Of a DNA stretch of 64,000 bases, positions 58,770 through 64,000 are shown one piece after another (positions within the stretch are counted from its first letter, which is position 1; each line of letters opens with the position of its first letter). The DNA lies in NCBI GenBank assembly GCA_001599915.1, contig BCIG01000011.1, forward strand, positions 717,856 through 781,855. Reading direction: 5' to 3'. The notes beneath the pieces are model-generated. The model was not told where the DNA came from. It saw nothing but the letters and a program-made list of their open reading frames with translations, and did no database searches. The DNA is from Symbiotaphrina buchneri (taxonomy: Eukaryota; Ascomycota; Symbiotaphrinales; Symbiotaphrinaceae). The position numbers were made by a program, and so were the translations under genes.

Positions 58770-59295
58770 TCACACATGGAGGCGACCGACCTTAACAGCG
58801 TACTTCCTTTGAGGGAAGTGAGTCTGCTTCTTCTTTGCCTTTTCCGACACCAGCGAAGCCTCGTGCTTCGTTAACCGCCGTCTGATAGCACGGGTCTGCT
58901 TGGGGCGGAGGTCGAGAGGCAGATATTTCTTGCCCTTGTAGAAGAGACGGAGTTGAGCACGCTGGTTGGCGTTGATGACGGTCAGGACGCGGGCGATGGA
59001 TTTGCGGAGGTCGTGGCTAAACAAATAGAAATGTCAGTCCCGATGCCTTTGCCTCAAACAACATCTAAGTTGTCCTCAGGAGAACACAACGCACATCTTG
59101 GTGAGCTTTGAGGCAGCACCGCCGGCAATCTTCTGCGTCCGCAGTTGACCGAGCTCGGTCTTCAGGTCCTCGAGTTGTTTCTTGAGGTCCTCCTTGTTCT
59201 TCCCCCAGAGCTGACCGGCCTTAACTTTTCCTGACGACTGTCGCATCAATCAGCATTTTGACCAATATGTTTCCATCGATGTTATATCTCACCAT
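58770..59295 (-). CDS. RPL35: 60S ribosomal protein L35 (uL29)
   Basis: Three minus-strand exons are proposed: 59295-59293, 59237-59095 and 59016-58770. The first contains only the ATG, followed directly by a GTGAGA donor, a layout common in fungal ribosomal genes. Spliced sequence is [39 protein letters not shown], then [43 protein letters not shown] and [12 protein letters not shown]35 binds 25S rRNA near the exit tunnel. The model ends in VGRLHV, six residues more than the usual AVKA-like tail. A further 3' intron (a GTCGGT donor after AVK) is therefore possible. As written it is 130 residues; family length is about 123-127. Confidence 0.93.
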
Positions 59296-59688
59296 TTTGA
59301 CGGATGCTCGACGTTGCCGTTCGTGGAATTGTCGTCGTTGGCTGGAGGTTAGATGTGTCGCAAATTGAGGATCTCGAAAAGCAAAGTGGGATAAGGGTTT
59401 GCAAACCCTCTGCTAGCCGAAGGTGGAAGCGCAACCAGAACAACGCTAACAACATTTTCGGACTAGCTGTGTTTCCTGTCACATGATCCGAAACGGAACA
59501 GCAACAACGTCGTCAGCCAATGCGCCAAGACCTCTACTCCGGACGAAGGTAGGGGTCCGCCTCAAGGCAGCAGATCAAGGCTTCTTGCTTCTAAAAAGTA
59601 CTCGTGCACCAATATCGCAACAATATGCGCCTTTGACGGCCCGGATTTCCTACTATACAGCTGGTCCGGATCGCATAAATTGGCGGCC
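59296..59688. promoter_or_regulatory. Divergent promoter region L35/GOS1
   Basis: About 390 bases separate the divergent start codons. No clear motif is recognised. It should drive a highly expressed ribosomal gene on one side. Confidence 0.4.
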
Positions 59689-60480
59689 ATGGCTTCAGCT
59701 ACTGGCACAGGCTGGGCCCAGCTCCGGCAGCAGGCTCGCTCCTTGGAGACTCAGGTACGACTATCTTCAGGAGATCAACGGAGAATTGAAGCTCACCTGC
59801 GGTTGACAGACCGAAGCTCTCTTCCATACCTACTCTCAATTTGCTTCTATGACCAACCTTCCATCTAAACCCACAGAAGAAGAGATCCGAACCGAGAACC
59901 AACTCCAAGATCTCCTAGAACGAGTACGATCCCCGTGATATGTGTTAATCCTATGATATTGACACATCTGTCGCAGCGAGAAAACCTTATATCTCAACTA
60001 TCCAGACTCCTGGACTCCGAATCCGCCCTCACTTCCTCCGCTCTGAAACAGACAACTCTTTCCCGCCATCGCGAAATCCTTGCCGAACACAAACAGGAGC
60101 TTGCCCGCCTGAAATCCACTATAAGCACCACTCGTGACCGCTCGAACCTTCTCTCCAATATCCGCTCCGACATATCTGCCTATCGCTCCTCCAACCCTGA
60201 AGCAGCCGAAGCAGAGTACATGCTGGACGAAAGGCGGCGCATCGACAACAGCCACAACATGACCGACAGTGTACTAAGCCAGGCATATGCTGTCAACGAG
60301 AGTTTTAGAGTGCAAAGGGAGACGCTGTCGAGTATCAATCGAAGGATAGTCGGGGCCGCCAGCCAGATACCGGGCATCAACACTCTGATAGGGAAGATTG
60401 GCGCCAAGCGAAGAAGAGATGGTATAATTCTGGGCACGTTCATAGCGTTCTGCTGTCTAATGCTGTTATACTTTTCATGA
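59689..60480 (+). CDS. GOS1: Golgi SNARE GOS1 (GOS28)
   Basis: Three exons, 59689-59754, 59810-59923 and 59977-60480, give 227 residues, as in known GOS1 proteins. The start MASATGTGWAQLRQQARSLE (GCGGCCATGG context) and TEALFHTYSQFAS are typical. Heptad-rich helices lead to a SNARE motif at about 140-200 (MTDSVLSQAYAVNESFRVQRET, INRRIVGAASQIPGINTLIGKI). The C-terminal membrane anchor is GIILGTFIAFCCLMLLYF. GOS1 is a Qb-SNARE for intra-Golgi and ER-Golgi transport. The gene ends 116 bases from the convergent ATP10 gene. Confidence 0.95.
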
Positions 60481-60596
60481 ATGCATGGGTGGAAATGGTG
60501 CGGGTTTCACGGATTGTTGGCGTCTAGGATGAGCGTTCAGGACCAGCGGATCCGCTGTACACCTTATGTTTATGCCTGCCGCTGTAATATTACATG

Positions 60597-61702
60597 CTAT
60601 GCTGCAGCTGCAGCCTTGGGTATAGGTTTTCCAGTATCCACGATTTGGGCCGATACGACCCTTGCGGCGGCCTTTTGGTCACGCTTTGTCTGCTCCTCAA
60701 GCAGCTTCTTGACCCCGTTCAACAGCCCCTTATTCTCGTCGGCTTCGGCATTTCCACTGCCCGCCCAGCGGATCCTGCACTCTGGATCCAGCAAATATAC
60801 GTACCCAACCTTCGAGTTTAGTGCCCCGATCGCGTCCCTGATATCCTCCGTAACGCCCCTCTGCACAAGGAAGTACCGCCCATGCATCTCCTTAGGGAAC
60901 TGCTTCCTCAATCCTCCCATAAATAGCTTGACGAGCCATGCCTTCATGCGATTGTCCTCCACATTGATCTCCACGCGCTGGACGATCTTGCTGTTCTCTG
61001 AAGCGAGTTCAGCCAGCTCCGGGTTCTTTGCAGCCTCGACAAACGTAGCCCGCTGCTGCTCGGCCCACAGCGACGAGAACACGCTGACGATCGAGATCCG
61101 GCCCCGCAAGACGGGCGTCGTATCCCGAACCTCCCGCCGCGAGAGCAGAGTCGTACCCTGCAGGTTGGGGAAGTATAGCGCTTTGTCTGCCCGGAAGAGG
61201 GCTTTGGGCGCAAAGAATGTCTTGCCTTCGTGATACCGCATGTTCTTCCACTCGCGGAAATATGGCTTCGCGACCTGCGCAGTCCTAGATATCGTCCGTC
61301 AGCTCAAGGATACCGGTGAATCCGATCACGAACAAAGGCTCACAGCTGTCGCCGTCGCTCCAGGTGCTTGTCATAATTCACGAAATCGTCCCGCCGCTGC
61401 CTCCATGTCCTCGAATCGATGCCTGCATTCTCTCCAACCTGGGGAGGTCGAGGGAGACCTAATGGTCGATTCAGAGGCTTCGGCTCGCCGTCGACCTCTT
61501 TATCTTCTGAAACTGTTGGCCCAGAAGTGGGCTTCCTTTCGATCTTTGCTCCTTCTGCTGGCTTTATCGCTGGGTTACCTCCAGCCGAGCTCGATACCTT
61601 GCGCCTCTGGGAAGGGATGTATGGGAGCCTCTGGCAAAATATGCAGAGAACCGGGCCCTTTGCCCCGGGCATTAAGCTTCTTGGAACGATTGGTTTCAGC
61701 AT
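60597..61702 (-). CDS. ATP10: Mitochondrial ATP synthase assembly factor ATP10
   Basis: Two minus-strand exons, 61702-61344 and 61284-60597, give 348 residues. The N-terminal part is basic and Ser/Pro-rich, consistent with a mitochondrial import leader. The conserved core holds WKNMRYHEGKTFFAPKALFRADKALYFPNL, RGRISIVSVFSSLWAEQQ, NRMKAWLVKLFMGGLRKQFP and YFLVQRGVTEDIRDAIGALNSKVGYVYLLD. RIRWAGSGNAEADE follows, the usual last block. ATP10 is an inner-membrane chaperone for Atp6 in F0 assembly. The chosen ATG (MLKPIVPRS) is the first in frame. The intron GTGAGC...CTAG restores RRRQLTAQVAKPYF. Confidence 0.93.
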
Positions 61703-61774
61703 CGTACACGTACTCTTTGCAATCACTTGCGTGTCGGTGAAGCCGTCATTGCAAGCTTCAAAAGAAGTTCAAGC

Positions 61775-62359
61775 CTAGGGATATTTACGCGAGGCTGTGC
61801 AAGTTTTGCCGATAGCTACCAATGTCGGCTTAGAAGCCAGTTGGATGGCCATGACGCCGCCCAAACATGGCATTATCATCTCAGGGTCATATTGCTCGGT
61901 CGCGCCAAGTTGGCATACCAATTCATAGTAGAACATTCCATTTTCGTAGTATCTACGTTGTCCAATTTGGAGAGCATAAGCAAAAGACCCGATAGCCCAG
62001 ACGGCGATGCATCCCAAACAGCAAAAGGAAAAGCAGACCATAAGATCCCTATTCCTATTGAAAGAAAAGATGTTCAGCCAGAGAGGTCGTGCCCGAACCA
62101 AGCCCGGCTGTTAGGATCTTTGCCAGGAACATCTCCGGCTTTATCCAGTGTTCACCAACACAGGCCATATCAACATGCAACGATAACCGCGCCAAACCAG
62201 CAAAATGTAACCCAACCTAACGCCCTCGACAATGAAGAAGGTTGGTGCGACGAGGTAGAGAGTACTCATCGACAAAAGGGGGTGGAAGAATGGAATTAAG
62301 TTCAATGCAAGATGACGCATGCTTGAGCTCGGTGCGGCGTCATTGCAGCCAGAATTCAT
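61775..62359 (-). CDS. Doubtful small multi-span membrane protein
   Basis: Two minus-strand frames flank a likely intron. One reads MSTLYLVAPTFFIVEGVRLGYILLVW (two hydrophobic segments, about 62141-62320). The other reads LMVCFSFCCLGCIAVWAIGSFAYALQIG with a second weaker hydrophobic part (61775-62101). I could not find a GT-AG pair joining them in one frame. They may be parts of one gene with an exon I mis-assigned, a broken gene, or chance frames in DNA of biased composition. No family is recognised. The interval lies between ATP10 and cyclin, both on the same strand. Confidence 0.3.
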
Positions 62360-62520
62360 GGAGGACGCTCTCTTTCATGCTGCTTCATCAATCGCTGTCT
62401 CTATATGGACCTCCTCGCCAAGCGTGACAATAGTATGAGACTTCGTGTACAGACGTGGTATTAGGGTTCTTAGCGGGAAAGGTCGAGTAGAGCTGGGTAT
62501 CTGTTGTGGTTGGAATAGTC

Positions 62521-64000
62521 CTATGCGGAAAGCTTCCTGTTCGAATCTGACGACTCAGATTCGCCGAGGTACACCGAATGCCATTTCTTCGCCCATTGAC
62601 GGGTAAGAATAGAGGCTACACACGTCAGTATTCGCAAGTAGCTGGATGTGGCTTCTACTCACCCTTGAGAAATTTCTTGCTGGCATATTTCTTGAAGAAA
62701 GCCTCGTGGACAACAGGGCGATGAAGGTAGTCAACCATGAGCTTGAAGACCGGCTGAATCTCTTCTTCTGTATACCCAGCATAGTGCGCAAGAGTGGGAT
62801 CCTGTCCTTTTGTTAGCAATGCAGCCGCACTAAAACTTGTGATGCACTCACCCAAGGGCCGCGCTCCAGAACCAGACGCGCGAGATACATTGCTGCAGCG
62901 GCGACATGGCTGGGAAGGTACTCCATGAACCTATGATCCAACAAGCTGATCTCCATCAAGTACTTGCCCAGGGTCCGCGTTTGGATATCGTAATTGTCAG
63001 CCTTGGATATTCTGCGCAAGAAGTTCATCGGATTCGGGTAACTGAGGTCATAGTTGAGAGCGGCGAGGACGTAACGTTCGGCGCTGAGGATCTCATCTTC
63101 GGAGAACCCGTCGTCGGCAACGTGACGGAAGTTGGCGACATGAGGGGACAGCACCTCCTCATATTTGGACGCGATGAACATAGCAGTCACACCAACCAGC
63201 TGAAGGCGGTCCAGAGGGACAAGCTTCGAAGACAGAAACCGGTCGATGATGTTGACAGCAAGGAAGAGTGTTTCGGGGAGCAGATGGAAACGAGTGTGGA
63301 CTTCAATCAACCAATCAACCAAGATACCTCTCATCTTCCATTCCAAGTCGTCCTGGTCATCCATATAGCTAGGGTTCGGCATGGTGGTTTCTTCGAGGAC
63401 CTTGAGGTAGTCGAAGATCTCGGCAACATATTCAGCCACCATGAGCGGGTCGTCGTAGTCTTCAAGGTCAAGGTTCTTTACACCATCAGCGAATTCAGCC
63501 TTCACGTCAAGCTCCTGCTGTTGGGTGCCTTCGGCTGTGCTGTCTAATCCAGCCGCAGTTGCCTTGTCGCGAGCTTCAACTTCCACACTGATTGTCTTCT
63601 TCTTGGATGGTTCCACGTTCTCGTCGTCAATGCTGTCCTCCTTGAGCGAACGCTGGCTCGAGGTTGACGCCGTGTTTCTCTTCTTGTGAGCGTTGCCCAT
63701 CACACCAGATCCGCTTGCTGGCCGCTTCAGTTCAGCAGCTGCAGTCTTCTTATTGTTATCCTTTGCTCCAAGAATTGAGCGAGTGGAGTTTGTGCGTGAC
63801 GCCTTTTGGATGCCAGTGGGTTGAGAAGCCTTCGACACGAGACCTGCCTTGCCGGCCATTGTCTTCTTTCCGTCCTTCGCGTCAATATTGTCGACTTTTC
63901 CTACATTGCTTACATCGCCTAGAGCAGCGCGTTTGCGTGTCTGTCCGGCGTTGGTGGTGGTTAAGTTCGACGACTTCTTGGTTTGAAGTGACTTTTTGGT
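62521..64000 (-). CDS. nimE: B-type (G2/mitotic) cyclin, 5' end beyond the window
   Basis: Minus-strand exons 64000-62852, 62801-62663 and 62615-62521 give about 460 visible residues. The reading frame continues off the right edge. A destruction box RAALGDVSN lies at the left of the visible part. The cyclin N domain shows MRGILVDWLIEVHTRFHLLPETLFLAVNIIDRFLS, then LQLVGVTAMFIASKYEE. The C domain covers NFLRRISKADNYD, AAAMYLARLVLERGPWDPTLAHYAGYTEEEI and FFKKYASKKFLKGASILTRQWAKKW. B cyclins bind and activate Cdc2/Cdk1 for mitosis and are destroyed by the anaphase-promoting complex. Both introns have good GT-AG borders and CTAAC/CTGAC branch sites. Confidence 0.95.

Noticed and set aside
60481-60596. 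Possible fusion or overlap of GOS1 and ATP10
   Set aside because: The two genes are convergent with separate stops 116 bases apart. This is ordinary compact fungal spacing.
62906-63547. Plus-strand frame of 213 codons antisense to the cyclin gene
   Set aside because: It mirrors the conserved cyclin box on the other strand and has no independent support.

Overview
The window reads as nuclear chromosomal DNA of a filamentous ascomycete, most likely Eurotiales (Aspergillus/Penicillium type). The evidence is short GT-AG introns of about 45-110 bases with CTAAC/CTGAC-like branch sites, compact genes on both strands, and recognisable orthologues of fungal core genes. No bacterial operon, phage, plasmid, CRISPR array, rRNA, convincing tRNA or intact transposon was seen. 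All gene models were spliced by hand from conserved protein continuity, splice consensus and reading-frame closure. Splice coordinates are therefore predictions, and family names come from remembered protein features, not database searches.

Left third (1-25 kb). This part holds Kin1-type kinase (+), CAF40/Rcd1 of CCR4-NOT (+), a conserved fungal protein of unknown function (-), a single-pass membrane protein (+), RAD51 recombinase (+) and nucleoporin NUP120 (+). A looser, gene-poor interval of about 4.4 kb (17.4-21.8 kb) follows. It contains a decayed dipeptidyl peptidase III gene in which both zinc motifs can still be read between stops and frameshifts. Next come a secreted GH17 beta-1,3-glucanase and a small secreted four-exon protein of unknown function.

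Middle (25-47 kb). CHD1 chromatin remodeller (-) and RLI1/ABCE1 (+) diverge. PRP40 splicing factor (-) and TRAPPII subunit TRS65 (+) diverge. An MPV17/SYM1-family protein and phosphoglycerate kinase (both +) follow, then SEM1/DSS1 (-) diverging from an IML2-like protein (+). The IML2-like gene carries a one-base frameshift in a run of six C.

Right third (47-64 kb). This part holds a BED-like plus Zn2Cys6 transcription factor (-), a BRCT-containing X-family DNA polymerase (-), gluconokinase (+), a branched-chain 2-oxoacid dehydrogenase E2 with an in-frame stop (-), ribosomal protein L35 (-), GOS1 SNARE (+), ATP10 (-), a doubtful small membrane protein (-), and a B-type cyclin (nimE type, -) running off the right edge.

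Most genes are unrelated housekeeping functions, and I see no biosynthetic cluster or defence island. The features that most deserve a second look are the DPP III relic, the two otherwise intact genes with single disabling lesions (IML2, BCKDH E2), several microexons (12, 18 and 26 bases), and a TACCTTA/TAAGGTA palindromic motif recurring upstream of many start codons. I did not find strong evidence for a wholly new biological system.
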